Source of the DNA: Bacteroidota bacterium
GTDB lineage: Bacteria; Bacteroidota; Bacteroidia; UKL13-3
Assembly: GCA_947477885.1 (NCBI GenBank)
Contig: CANJUD010000004.1
Location: 1-36,996, forward strand
DNA: 36,996 bases
Direction: 5' to 3'
The translations under genes and the position numbers were made by a program. Under the pieces are notes generated by a model. It saw nothing but the letters and a program-made list of their open reading frames with translations. It ran no database searches and was not told where the DNA came from. Within the stretch, counting starts at the first letter, position 1; every line of letters starts with the position of its first letter. Positions 1 through 8,030 of the stretch are shown here, one piece after another.

Positions 1-1
1 C

Positions 2-136
2 TTTATCATCTTGAAAACAAATATTGCAGATGAAGATGTGGAAACTGAATATAGAGTAACCTATTTTGATGATCAAAAAATAATTCTGATGTACAGAAGT
101 AATAGGAGAATTTATAACTTTATTTTGAGTAGATAA
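2..136 (+). CDS. 3' end of an unknown protein (partial, runs off the left edge)
   Basis: Frame 2 is open from the window edge to a TAA at 134-136 and gives a 44-residue tail ending IYNFILSR. The composition (charged, mixed alpha/beta, with DDQKIILMYRSNRR in the middle) looks like genuine coding sequence. It stops three bases before the mnmE stop codon, so the two genes converge with almost no gap. There is no start in the window and no motif from which to name it. The other plus-strand frames have early stops. Confidence rests only on the open frame and the tidy convergent arrangement. Confidence 0.5.
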   Translation, partial: FIILKTNIADEDVETEYRVTYFDDQKIILMYRSNRRIYNFILSR

Positions 137-139
137 ATT

Positions 140-1525
140 TTATTTGCCGATACAAAACCTCGTAAAGATGGACCCTAGTAAGTCGTCGCTCGTTATGGCA
201 CCCGTAATATTACCCAAATGCTGTATCGCCTCCCTTATATCAAATGCCACCAACTCACCACTGATATTATTTTGAAAACCTGCTTTTACGGTTTGTAAAC
301 ATTGTATAGTTTCTTGCAGGCTGGTTACATGGCGTGCATTGGTTAATACTACATCATTTTCGTTGGGCTTGTGGGGGAGGGCAGCGGCTAGGGCGGTTTT
401 TAGTTGTTCTATTCCTTCTCCAGTTTTGCTGCTGATGGGTAGGATATTGTTATAGTTTTTAAATGCAGATAATTTTGTTTCTATATCATTGCAAGCATCA
501 CATTTATTTGCCAACCATATTATATATTTATTTTCCAATAATAAGTGTGAGGTTTCTTTTTCTAATAGTTCGGGAGTGGTATCATTGATATCGAAAACAT
601 ATAATACTACGCTTGCTTCACTAATCTTTTCTATGGTGCGTTCTATTCCCATTCCTTCAATGGCTTCAGCATGTTGGCGTATGCCGGCCGTATCAATCAA
701 TCGGAAATTGATACCATCTATGATAATGTTTTCTTCAATCGTGTCACGTGTGGTGCCTGCAATGTCGCTCACCAACGCACGGTCTTCGTTTAACAATACA
801 TTGAGCAAAGTCGATTTGCCAGCATTGGGTTTGCCTGCTATTACAGTCGGGATTCCATTCTTTATCGCATTGCCATAATGAAAAGTATCAATCAGTTTTT
901 CCGATTTTGTTATAATCTCATCAATCAGTTTATATAAGTGCTCTCGGTTGGCAAATTCCACATCTTCCTCCGCGAAATCTAGCTCCAATTCTATCAAGGC
1001 CGCAAAATCAATAAGCTGCTGACGCAAAATTTCAATTTCTTTTGATACACCGCCACGCATTTGTCCAAGTGCGGCTTTATGTGCTTTTTCATTTTCGCCT
1101 GATATTAAATCTGCCACCGCTTCTGCTCTACTCAAATCCAGCTTACCATGGGTGAAGGCACGCATGGTGAATTCTCCCGGCTGTGCCAAGCGGCAGCCAT
1201 GCTTTACAAACTGTTGTAATAACAATTGCTGAATATATATAGAACCATGGCAGGAGATTTCAACCACATCTTCCCCAGTATAACTTGCAGGTGCTCTGAA
1301 CAAGGTAATCACTACTTCATCCAATATCTCGTCTGTTTCCGGATTGGTGAGGCTGGCAAAAATGGCTGAGTAGCCGGGCTTGTCAGTAATATTTTTGTTT
1401 TTGATAAATTTCTGAATAGTCCCAATAGCATCCTTGCCCGAAAGTCGCAACACGGCTATGGCTCCCATTCCGGGCGGTGTGGCCACTGCACATATAGTAT
1501 CGTTGTGGTTGTAAAATAATTGCAT
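140..1525 (-). CDS. mnmE: tRNA uridine-5-carboxymethylaminomethyl(34) synthesis GTPase MnmE
   Basis: MnmE (TrmE) works with MnmG to modify the wobble uridine U34 of certain tRNAs in the cytoplasm, using 5,10-methylene-THF. The 461 residues match the usual family length. The N-terminal folate-binding domain begins with DTICAVATPPGMGAIAVLRLSG. The embedded G domain has a P-loop GKPNAGKST, the G2/G3 elements GTTRDT and DTAGI, and the NKCD specificity motif. The protein ends in the invariant FTRFCIGK, whose Cys and Lys are diagnostic. The ATG at 1525 is preceded on the minus strand by a TAAATTTG -7 box 10 bp upstream, which supports this start. It appears monocistronic, divergent from the exported protein at 1595. 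No oddities were seen. Confidence 0.97.
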   Translation of the reverse strand: MQLFYNHNDTICAVATPPGMGAIAVLRLSGKDAIGTIQKFIKNKNITDKPGYSAIFASLTNPETDEILDEVVITLFRAPASYTGEDVVEISCHGSIYIQQLLLQQFVKHGCRLAQPGEFTMRAFTHGKLDLSRAEAVADLISGENEKAHKAALGQMRGGVSKEIEILRQQLIDFAALIELELDFAEEDVEFANREHLYKLIDEIITKSEKLIDTFHYGNAIKNGIPTVIAGKPNAGKSTLLNVLLNEDRALVSDIAGTTRDTIEENIIIDGINFRLIDTAGIRQHAEAIEGMGIERTIEKISEASVVLYVFDINDTTPELLEKETSHLLLENKYIIWLANKCDACNDIETKLSAFKNYNNILPISSKTGEGIEQLKTALAAALPHKPNENDVVLTNARHVTSLQETIQCLQTVKAGFQNNISGELVAFDIREAIQHLGNITGAITSDDLLGSIFTRFCIGK

Positions 1526-1535
1526 ATAAGTGCCG

Positions 1536-1543
1536 CAAATTTA
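1536..1543 (-). promoter_or_regulatory. Bacteroidota -7 promoter element for mnmE
   Basis: The minus strand reads TAAATTTG here, an exact fit to TAnnTTTG. It ends 10 bases before the mnmE ATG, so the predicted leader is only a few bases long. No clear -33 TTTG was seen at the expected 19-21 bp spacing. Confidence 0.55.
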
Positions 1544-1581
1544 AACTTTAATAAACTGTTAACCGTATCAACTAAAACATT

Positions 1582-1589
1582 TATTTTTG
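1582..1589 (+). promoter_or_regulatory. Bacteroidota -7 element directly before the gene at 1595
   Basis: TATTTTTG fits TAnnTTTG and ends five bases before the ATG at 1595. Initiation about 6-8 bases downstream would fall on or beside the start codon, which implies a leaderless or nearly leaderless mRNA. Confidence 0.5.
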
Positions 1590-1594
1590 TGCCC

Positions 1595-2260
1595 ATGAAA
1601 TTGAAAAAATATATAGTTATTTTTTGCGTATTATTATATACTTCAAGAGCTTTTGCTGCTAATATATTATTGGTAATTGATGACGAATGGGAATGGATTA
1701 ACAGGGTAAATTATATAACAAAAAAAGATGCAAGCGAAACTGCGATAAAAAAGCAGATGCAATTAACGTTCTACACATCTCTACAAAACGAGTTAATCGC
1801 TAATGGCCATAAAGTCACAGTGCTTTTGTTATCTGAACTTCAAAAGCAAACCACTGGAGAAAGTATATTGTCAACCTCTAAATTTTCGCCCATGCCCAAT
1901 TACAAACATTTGAGAGATAAGATTACTGCTATATCGCCCAACTATACAAGTTTAAATAGTAGCTTGCCTGAACTGCAGCCATACCTTTCGGCACAGTTAA
2001 CCAAGTATGATTATATTGTATCATTGAACCGCGTTAATTTTTCGCATAATTTTGGGAAAGCATTTTTTAATAGAGGCAAAAGACAAATCAATATGCATTT
2101 TGATATTATTGATAAGGACAAAAAAAGGATAGCAGGCAAACTTTGCCAAATGCACCTCAATCTAAAAAAATCTGCCTCACCTCAAGCCGCTACCATCTTG
2201 ATGAATGCCCCCGCTAAGCAATTAGCTTTTGCTTTTCAGCCCTTTATAGAAAAAAAATAA
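1595..2260 (+). CDS. exported protein of unknown function
   Basis: A 221-residue protein starting MKLKKYIVIFCVLLYTSRAFAA, a clear signal peptide with a likely signal peptidase I site after AFA. The mature part starts NILLVIDDEWEW and has no motif I recognise. It is basic toward the C terminus and ends FAFQPFIEKK. The open frame extends upstream to 1520, but the ATG at 1595 puts the signal peptide at the N terminus and sits five bases after a TATTTTTG promoter box, so I chose it. The bactofilin gene follows after 61 bases and may be co-transcribed. It is probably periplasmic. Function is unknown. Confidence 0.75.
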   Translation: MKLKKYIVIFCVLLYTSRAFAANILLVIDDEWEWINRVNYITKKDASETAIKKQMQLTFYTSLQNELIANGHKVTVLLLSELQKQTTGESILSTSKFSPMPNYKHLRDKITAISPNYTSLNSSLPELQPYLSAQLTKYDYIVSLNRVNFSHNFGKAFFNRGKRQINMHFDIIDKDKKRIAGKLCQMHLNLKKSASPQAATILMNAPAKQLAFAFQPFIEKK

Positions 2261-2321
2261 TTTGGTTTTCTCAACTTTTTGGGCAAATATTGCAATACGA
2301 ATCATTTAATACTTAAGAATT

Positions 2322-2732
2322 ATGGCTTTAATGGGTAACAAAAATACAAAATCACCTGAATTCAACCCCAATTTGTTGAATCTTATAAATAGCGGAACCG
2401 AAGTTATTGGTGATATCATATCCAATGGTGATGTTAGAATTGACGGCATTCTTCGCGGCACCGTGAATACAAAAGCAAAATTGGTAATTGGTCAGACAGG
2501 TATTATAGAAGGCGATGTGAAAGCCCAGAATTCTGATATCTCAGGCCAAGTGAAAGGGAATATTATGGTGGACGATCTGTTAGTATTGAAAAGCAACGGC
2601 AAAATTACTGGCGATATCACTACCAAGAAAATCATCGTTGAAACAGGCGGAGAGTTCAATGGCAAATGCCAAATGCAAAGCAGCGGAATCAAAAATGCTG
2701 CACCTGCATCTGCTCCTCAGCAAAAAGCTTAA
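2322..2732 (+). CDS. bactofilin (polymer-forming cytoskeletal protein)
   Basis: A 136-residue protein of the bactofilin/DUF583 family, which polymerises without nucleotide into cytoplasmic filaments that often scaffold cell-wall enzymes. The core, about residues 22-118, shows the alternating right-handed beta-helix pattern: TEVIGDIISNGDVRIDG, then GTVNTKAKLVIGQTG, GDVKAQNSDISG, VDDLLVLKSNG and GDITTKKIIVETGG. Short disordered tails lie at both ends, and the C terminus is Ala/Pro/Gln-rich. The length is typical. It is followed after 49 bases by an AtpZ-like gene. The pairing hints at envelope biogenesis but does not name a specific partner. Confidence 0.92.
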   Translation: MALMGNKNTKSPEFNPNLLNLINSGTEVIGDIISNGDVRIDGILRGTVNTKAKLVIGQTGIIEGDVKAQNSDISGQVKGNIMVDDLLVLKSNGKITGDITTKKIIVETGGEFNGKCQMQSSGIKNAAPASAPQQKA

Positions 2733-2781
2733 TTAGCTTCATCAATTTTCCTGAATCCCTCTACGGGTAATATTATATATT

Positions 2782-2982
2782 TTGCCCGACGATAAAAAAA
2801 TAAACGGCTACGTAAAATATTCTACCCTGGCAATCCAGCTAGTGGCAATAGTATTCGGACTTACATTCCTAGGCCATTTTATCGATGGTAAATTGGAAAT
2901 CAGATTTCCCTTATTTACTGTTGTGTTGGCATTGTTGTCAGTATTTGCAGTGTTGTATTATCTGATTAAGAGTATAAAGTAG
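2782..2982 (+). CDS. AtpZ/AtpI-family small membrane protein
   Basis: A 66-residue protein with two predicted TM segments, about residues 13-32 and 42-62, joined by GHFIDGKLE. This Gly-His/Asp-Gly hairpin is the usual pattern of AtpZ/AtpI proteins, which accompany F-type ATP synthase and have been linked to its assembly or to Mg/Ca transport. No ATP synthase gene lies nearby in the window. The start appears to be TTG at 2782, because an in-frame TGA at 2752-2754 closes the frame and there is no ATG between. The stop codon and last codons lie inside the left arm of an inverted repeat (2972-2989). Family assignment is good; function here is inferred. Confidence 0.75.
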   Translation: MPDDKKINGYVKYSTLAIQLVAIVFGLTFLGHFIDGKLEIRFPLFTVVLALLSVFAVLYYLIKSIK

Positions 2983-3131
2983 AAAGTATGAGGTATAAAG
3001 ACTTTGTCGCTGCTTCCGCTACTATATAAAAAATACTGGCTTAGCGGTGCCAAGGTAAACTAATTGTCTCAATTCGCTTGCGTCTCGGTATTTTCGGGAT
3101 GGATACGTACTTTATACTTGCTACTTTATAC
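2972..3131. repeat. 160-bp palindromic element with 18-bp terminal inverted repeats
   Basis: The left arm 2972-2989 (GTATAAAGTAGAAAGTAT) and the right arm 3114-3131 (ATACTTGCTACTTTATAC) are inverted copies matching at 17 of 18 positions. Between them lies a smaller inverted pair, CCGCTA and TAGCGG, around 3018-3046. The left arm supplies the last codons and stop of the AtpZ-like gene. The right arm ends 17 bases before the promoter of the gene at 3161. No gene is seen inside. It looks like a miniature repeat element rather than a simple terminator. Confidence 0.6.
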
Positions 3132-3147
3132 TTTATACTTCTTCCCC

Positions 3148-3155
3148 TATCTTTG
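3148..3155 (+). promoter_or_regulatory. -7 element for the metal-efflux locus
   Basis: TATCTTTG fits TAnnTTTG and ends five bases before the CTG at 3161, where the signal-peptide-like frame begins. It probably starts transcription of the small His-rich protein and perhaps the RND genes. No -33 TTTG is evident. Confidence 0.5.
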
Positions 3156-3160
3156 CACTA

Positions 3161-3550
3161 CTGAAAAAATACATCGCCATATCATTAATCACAGCATATC
3201 TGTTCTGCACTACGGAGCTGCACCAATTGCTTAAGTTGCCTGTGTTGATTGAGCATTTCACTGATCACAAGGAGCTAAATCCCAATATTTCTTTTCTAGA
3301 TTTTTTAAGTATGCATTACGCAGCTACTGAAGATCACGACGGAGAAAGCAATAGCACCGATACCGAACTCCCTTTCAAATCGCACGACAATTGTATTTCG
3401 AGCAATAGTTGTATAGGAACCCCAGCATCATTCGAGAGTTTTTCATTCGACCCATTGTCGGTAATACAGAAAAATATTCCTATCCATTCCGAGGCATTTA
3501 TTGCTTCCTCATTCCTTTCAAACATCTGGCAGCCGCCACAATTGAGTTAA
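3161..3550 (+). CDS. small His/Cys-containing exported protein upstream of metal efflux genes
   Basis: The frame reads (L/M)KKYIAISLITAYLFC from a CTG at 3161, a plausible signal peptide or membrane anchor, and continues to a TAA for about 129 residues. A shorter TTG start at 3227 would delete that hydrophobic segment. The mature part contains scattered candidate metal ligands (HQLLKLPVLIEHF, FLSMHY, SHDNC, SNSC) and ends IWQPPQLS. I recall similar short proteins (ELHQLLKLP...HF, ...THDNC, ...WQPPK) next to CzcA/CusA pumps in other Bacteroidota, which suggests a periplasmic metal-binding accessory; this is memory, not a search. No ATG start exists in frame: either CTG is used on a leaderless mRNA or the start is mutated. 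Confidence 0.6.
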   Translation: MKKYIAISLITAYLFCTTELHQLLKLPVLIEHFTDHKELNPNISFLDFLSMHYAATEDHDGESNSTDTELPFKSHDNCISSNSCIGTPASFESFSFDPLSVIQKNIPIHSEAFIASSFLSNIWQPPQLS

Positions 3551-3671
3551 TTATTGTAGTGAGTAATATGTATAATACTTTGGGTATTTCACATGGTAAT
3601 ATTGCTCTTTATTTATTACTTCGAAAAGTAAACTTTTAACTTTTCGTTTTTAACTTTTAACTTAATATAAT

Positions 3672-6600
3672 ATGCTCAATAAAATTATTGGGTTCTCTGT
3701 TAAGCAGAAACTCATCATAGGGCTTTTCACTTTAGCTCTTATAGGATATGGTAGTTACCAGTTCACCCAACTGCCCATTGATGCCGTGCCTGATATTACG
3801 GATAATCAGGTACAGGTTATTACCATTGCTCCCGCATTTGGAGCTACGGATATAGAAAGGCTTGTTACATTCCCCATCGAACAAGCCAATAATAATATAG
3901 CAGGACTGAAAGAAATCCGTAGTTTTTCACGATTTGGTTTGTCATTGGTTACCATCGTATTTAATGATGAAACAGATATATATTGGGCGAGGCAACAAGT
4001 ATCAGAACGCTTACAGAAAGTACAGGGACAAATCCCCAAAGGTATAGGCACGCCTGAGCTTGGGCCTATCACTACCGGACTTGGGGAAATATATCAATAT
4101 GTAGTTCGGGCCAAACCGGGCTATGAAAAAAAGTATAATGAAACTGCTTTACGCACTTTGCAAGACTGGGTGGTGCGAAGGCAGTTGATAGGGGTGAAGG
4201 GTGTGGCAGAAGTGAGTAGCTTTGGGGGTAAACTAAAGCAATATGAAATAGCAATTGATCCCAATAAACTTCAATCATATAATATCAATATGAATGATGT
4301 TTTTAAAGCTTTGGAAAATAATAACCAGAATACTGGTGGTGCATATATAGAAAAAGGCCCCACTGTATTATATATAAGAAGTGAAGGTTTAGTGGGAAGT
4401 TTGGATGATATTAATAATATATCGATAAAAAGTACAAGTGGTGGAACGCCTTTATTTATAAGGGATGTAGCAGATGTGAAATTGGGTTTTGCAACACGTT
4501 ATGGTGCGATGTGTTATAATGATCAGGGAGAAGTTTCGGGTGCGGTAGTGATGATGTTGAAGGGAGCAAATAGCAATCAGGTAATTAAAAATGTGAAAGA
4601 ACGCATTGCACAAATTCAAAAAACTTTGCCTGAAGGTGTGTTGATAGAACCTTTTATCGACCGAACAAAAATGGTTGACAATGCTATAGGAACTGTTACC
4701 AAAAATTTATTTGAAGGAGCATTGATTGTTATATTTATTTTGGTAATATTTTTAGGCAATCTACGAGCTGGACTCCTAGTTGCATCAGTGATTCCCTTGG
4801 CAATGCTATTTGCAGTTATTATGATGAATCTTTTTGGGGTGAGTGGAAATTTAATGAGTCTCGGAGCTCTCGATTTCGGACTTATAGTAGATGGTGCTGT
4901 TATTATAGTTGAAGCAGTAATGCACCGATTGGCTCACAGCAATAGTTATCATAATATTATCCGATTAAATCAATCGGATATGGATAAGGAAGTGAATACT
5001 TCCGCTGGTAAAATGATGAGCAGTGCGGTATTCGGGCAGATTATTATATTGGTGGTTTATCTTCCTATTTTTAGTTTGCAAGGTATTGAGGGGAAAATGT
5101 TTAAGCCAATGGCACAAACGGTGGCGTTTGCATTATTGGGAGCATTTATATTGTCATTAACTTATATACCCATGATGAGTGCTCTATTCCTCAGTAAAAA
5201 AGTAAAACATAAAATTAATTTTTCTGATAGGCTGATGAGCAAAATAGAATATATATATCTATCGATATTGAATAAGGTTTTGACTTTCCCTAAAACTATA
5301 TTTTTAAGTACGATTGCATTATTCCTTTTGGCTGTTATTATATTATCTAGTTTGGGTGGCGAGTTTATCCCCGTGCTAGAGGAAGGAGATTTTGCGGCAG
5401 AAACACGAGTACTCGCGGGAAGTAACTTGAATACCACAATAGAAAAAACTCAACAGGCAGCACATATATTAAAAACACAATTTCCGGAAGTAGAAAAAGT
5501 AGTAACAAAAATTGGTTGTGGCGAGGTACCAACTGACCCTATGCCTATGGATGCTGCTGATTTAATGATCATCCTAAAAGATAAAAAAGAATGGAAATCA
5601 GCAAGTACTTTTAATGAATTGGCTGATAAAATGACGGACGCTTTATCGGATGTTCCTGGCATTACTGTGGGTTTTCAATACCCCGTGCAAATGCGTTTTA
5701 ATGAGCTGATGACGGGGGCACGGCAAGACGTGGTATGCAAAATATTTGGCGAAAATTTAGATACTTTATCGTTATATGCAAAAGAACTTGGAGGTATCAT
5801 AAATGGGGTGGCAGGAGCAAAAGATTTATATATAGAAACGGTAACAGGAATGCCACAAATTATTATAGAATATAAACGGGCTGCAATTGCTCAATTTAAT
5901 ATGAATATTTCTGATATAAACAAAGTGGTAAATACTGCTTTTGCTGGGCAGAGCAGTGGTTTGGTATTTGAAGGTGAACGACGTTTTGATATGGTAGTGA
6001 GATTACAGAATGACCACCGTGAAGATTTAAAAGATGTTCAAAATTTATTAGTTCCTACACCTCAAGGTACTCAAGTGCCATTATATCAAGTGGCCAATGT
6101 AGAAATAAAAGATGGTCCCAATCAAATACAAAGAGAAGATGCCAAACGTAGGATAATAGTAGGTTTCAACGTGAGAGGTCGTGATGTGCAAAGTGTGGTA
6201 AACGAGCTGCAAGAAAAGGTAAATAAACGTGTTAAGTATGCAGCAGGTTATTATACAACTTATGGTGGTGCTTTCGAAAATTTGAATGCTGCAAAAAAAC
6301 GACTGATGATAGTTGTGCCCATTTCATTATTACTCATATTTATATTATTATTCTTCGCATTTGAATCAGTAAAACATGGCCTGTTGATATATTCTGCAAT
6401 TCCATTGTCAGCTATCGGTGGTATTGTATTTTTAGCTTTACGCGGTATGCCTTTCAGCATCAGTGCAGGTGTCGGATTCATTGCCTTGTTCGGTGTTTCG
6501 GTATTAAATGGTATTGTATTAATTGCAGAATTTAACCGACTCAAAAATGAAGGTATGGACGATTTAAAACGCATTGTTTTAATGGGAACAAAAGTGCGAT

Positions 6601-8024
6601 TGCGACCAGTATTAATGACTGCCGCAGTTGCGTCACTTGGATTTTTACCGATGGCACTCAGCACAGGTGCGGGTGCTGAAGTGCAGCGACCGCTCGCTAC
6701 TGTAGTAATAGGTGGGTTGATTACCGCAACGTTGCTAACCTTATTTGTACTGCCTATATTATATGTTTTCTTCGAGAAAAGAAAATTTGGAAAGCAGAAA
6801 TTGAATATGAGTATTATAATAGGATTCCTTTTTTTACTTAGTTCTTATCATACTTCATCAGCACAATCTCCTATTAGTTTGCAAGCTGCAATTGATAGTG
6901 CCATACATAATAAGTTATCAGTGAAAAACGGAAAGTTAAAAGTTGAATACGAAAAAAAATTGATAAACAGTGCTTATGACATCCCTCAGGCAAGGATGGA
7001 TGCAGGGTATGGGATGATTAATAGTAGATATAAAGATACGCAGTTTGGATTAGGACAAACAATCAATTTCCCCACAGTATATAAATCGCAAAAGAAACTA
7101 TATACTGAGTATTGGAAAAGTAGTTTATTGAGTGTTGCTGTATTGGAATCGGAAATAAAAAGAGATGTTTCTCAAGCATATTATGATATGGTTTATTTGT
7201 TTCAAAAACGAAAAATCTTATTACATATCGATTCTATATATGCTGAGTTTTTAGCCAAATCTGCTATTCGATTGAGCAAAGGAGAAAGCAATGTGCTGGA
7301 GAAAATAACAGCCGAAACGCAACGCGGGCAAATCGCTATGCAGCTTGACCAGCTTAAGTACGATATCGAAATATCTCAATTAGAATTTCATGCATTGATT
7401 GCTACAGAAAACAGTTACATACCTGATGAAACCGAATTGAAAATTAAAATGGAATTCAATTTAGATACTTCCATTTTATCGCAACATCCAAGTATTAAGT
7501 TTTTGCAGTATCAAAATAATATAGCTCTGGCCAATATAAAATTAGAACAGAATAGACTGTTACCCGACTTGTCATTTTATTATAGTAATATGAGCATGAA
7601 AGGCGTGGGCTCCGATAATAATTATTATAACTATGCTACGCGTTTTCAATCGGTGCAATTTGGGGTGGGGATACCGGTATTTTATGGAGCACAGAAATCA
7701 AAAATTGCAGCGGCAAAGTTGGGCTTAACTATTTCAGAAAATAATTATCATATTGGTTTGAAAACGATGCAGACGGCTTATAATTCTATCGTTCGACAAT
7801 ATAATAAATATCTGCAAACTATAAAATATTATGAAACTACTGCCCTAAATAATTCTAATTTAATATCTAAAACAGCCAATATACAATTTGTGGATGGTGA
7901 TATCAATTATTTGGAATGGGTGCTGCTCACCAATCAATCAATAAGCATTCAGAATGATTATGTTGATATATTAAAGAATCTGAATGACAATATTATCCAA
8001 TTAAATTATTATAAAAACAAATAG
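3672..8024 (+). CDS. CzcA/CusA-type heavy-metal RND pump fused to a TolC-like outer-membrane channel
   Basis: A 1450-residue fusion. Residues 1 to about 1035 are a complete heavy-metal-efflux RND pump: TM1 near 12-32 followed by LPIDAVPDITDNQVQV, two large periplasmic loops and twelve TM helices. TM4 carries DFGLIVDGAVIIVE, with D401, D407 and E414 aligning with the proton-relay acids D402, D408 and E415 of CzcA. The DFGxxxDGAV form is that of pumps for divalent ions (Zn, Co, Cd, Ni), not the monovalent Cu/Ag type. After VFFEKRKFGKQKLN an internal Met (residue 1046) begins a signal-peptide-like stretch ending SSAQ, then a CusC/TolC-type coiled-coil barrel protein to the end. There is no stop between the parts. 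Such fusions occur in Bacteroidota. How the OMF half is delivered to the outer membrane is unclear; cleavage or internal initiation is possible. The adaptor gene follows six bases later. Confidence 0.93.
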   Translation: MLNKIIGFSVKQKLIIGLFTLALIGYGSYQFTQLPIDAVPDITDNQVQVITIAPAFGATDIERLVTFPIEQANNNIAGLKEIRSFSRFGLSLVTIVFNDETDIYWARQQVSERLQKVQGQIPKGIGTPELGPITTGLGEIYQYVVRAKPGYEKKYNETALRTLQDWVVRRQLIGVKGVAEVSSFGGKLKQYEIAIDPNKLQSYNINMNDVFKALENNNQNTGGAYIEKGPTVLYIRSEGLVGSLDDINNISIKSTSGGTPLFIRDVADVKLGFATRYGAMCYNDQGEVSGAVVMMLKGANSNQVIKNVKERIAQIQKTLPEGVLIEPFIDRTKMVDNAIGTVTKNLFEGALIVIFILVIFLGNLRAGLLVASVIPLAMLFAVIMMNLFGVSGNLMSLGALDFGLIVDGAVIIVEAVMHRLAHSNSYHNIIRLNQSDMDKEVNTSAGKMMSSAVFGQIIILVVYLPIFSLQGIEGKMFKPMAQTVAFALLGAFILSLTYIPMMSALFLSKKVKHKINFSDRLMSKIEYIYLSILNKVLTFPKTIFLSTIALFLLAVIILSSLGGEFIPVLEEGDFAAETRVLAGSNLNTTIEKTQQAAHILKTQFPEVEKVVTKIGCGEVPTDPMPMDAADLMIILKDKKEWKSASTFNELADKMTDALSDVPGITVGFQYPVQMRFNELMTGARQDVVCKIFGENLDTLSLYAKELGGIINGVAGAKDLYIETVTGMPQIIIEYKRAAIAQFNMNISDINKVVNTAFAGQSSGLVFEGERRFDMVVRLQNDHREDLKDVQNLLVPTPQGTQVPLYQVANVEIKDGPNQIQREDAKRRIIVGFNVRGRDVQSVVNELQEKVNKRVKYAAGYYTTYGGAFENLNAAKKRLMIVVPISLLLIFILLFFAFESVKHGLLIYSAIPLSAIGGIVFLALRGMPFSISAGVGFIALFGVSVLNGIVLIAEFNRLKNEGMDDLKRIVLMGTKVRLRPVLMTAAVASLGFLPMALSTGAGAEVQRPLATVVIGGLITATLLTLFVLPILYVFFEKRKFGKQKLNMSIIIGFLFLLSSYHTSSAQSPISLQAAIDSAIHNKLSVKNGKLKVEYEKKLINSAYDIPQARMDAGYGMINSRYKDTQFGLGQTINFPTVYKSQKKLYTEYWKSSLLSVAVLESEIKRDVSQAYYDMVYLFQKRKILLHIDSIYAEFLAKSAIRLSKGESNVLEKITAETQRGQIAMQLDQLKYDIEISQLEFHALIATENSYIPDETELKIKMEFNLDTSILSQHPSIKFLQYQNNIALANIKLEQNRLLPDLSFYYSNMSMKGVGSDNNYYNYATRFQSVQFGVGIPVFYGAQKSKIAAAKLGLTISENNYHIGLKTMQTAYNSIVRQYNKYLQTIKYYETTALNNSNLISKTANIQFVDGDINYLEWVLLTNQSISIQNDYVDILKNLNDNIIQLNYYKNK

Positions 8025-8030
8025 AATAAT

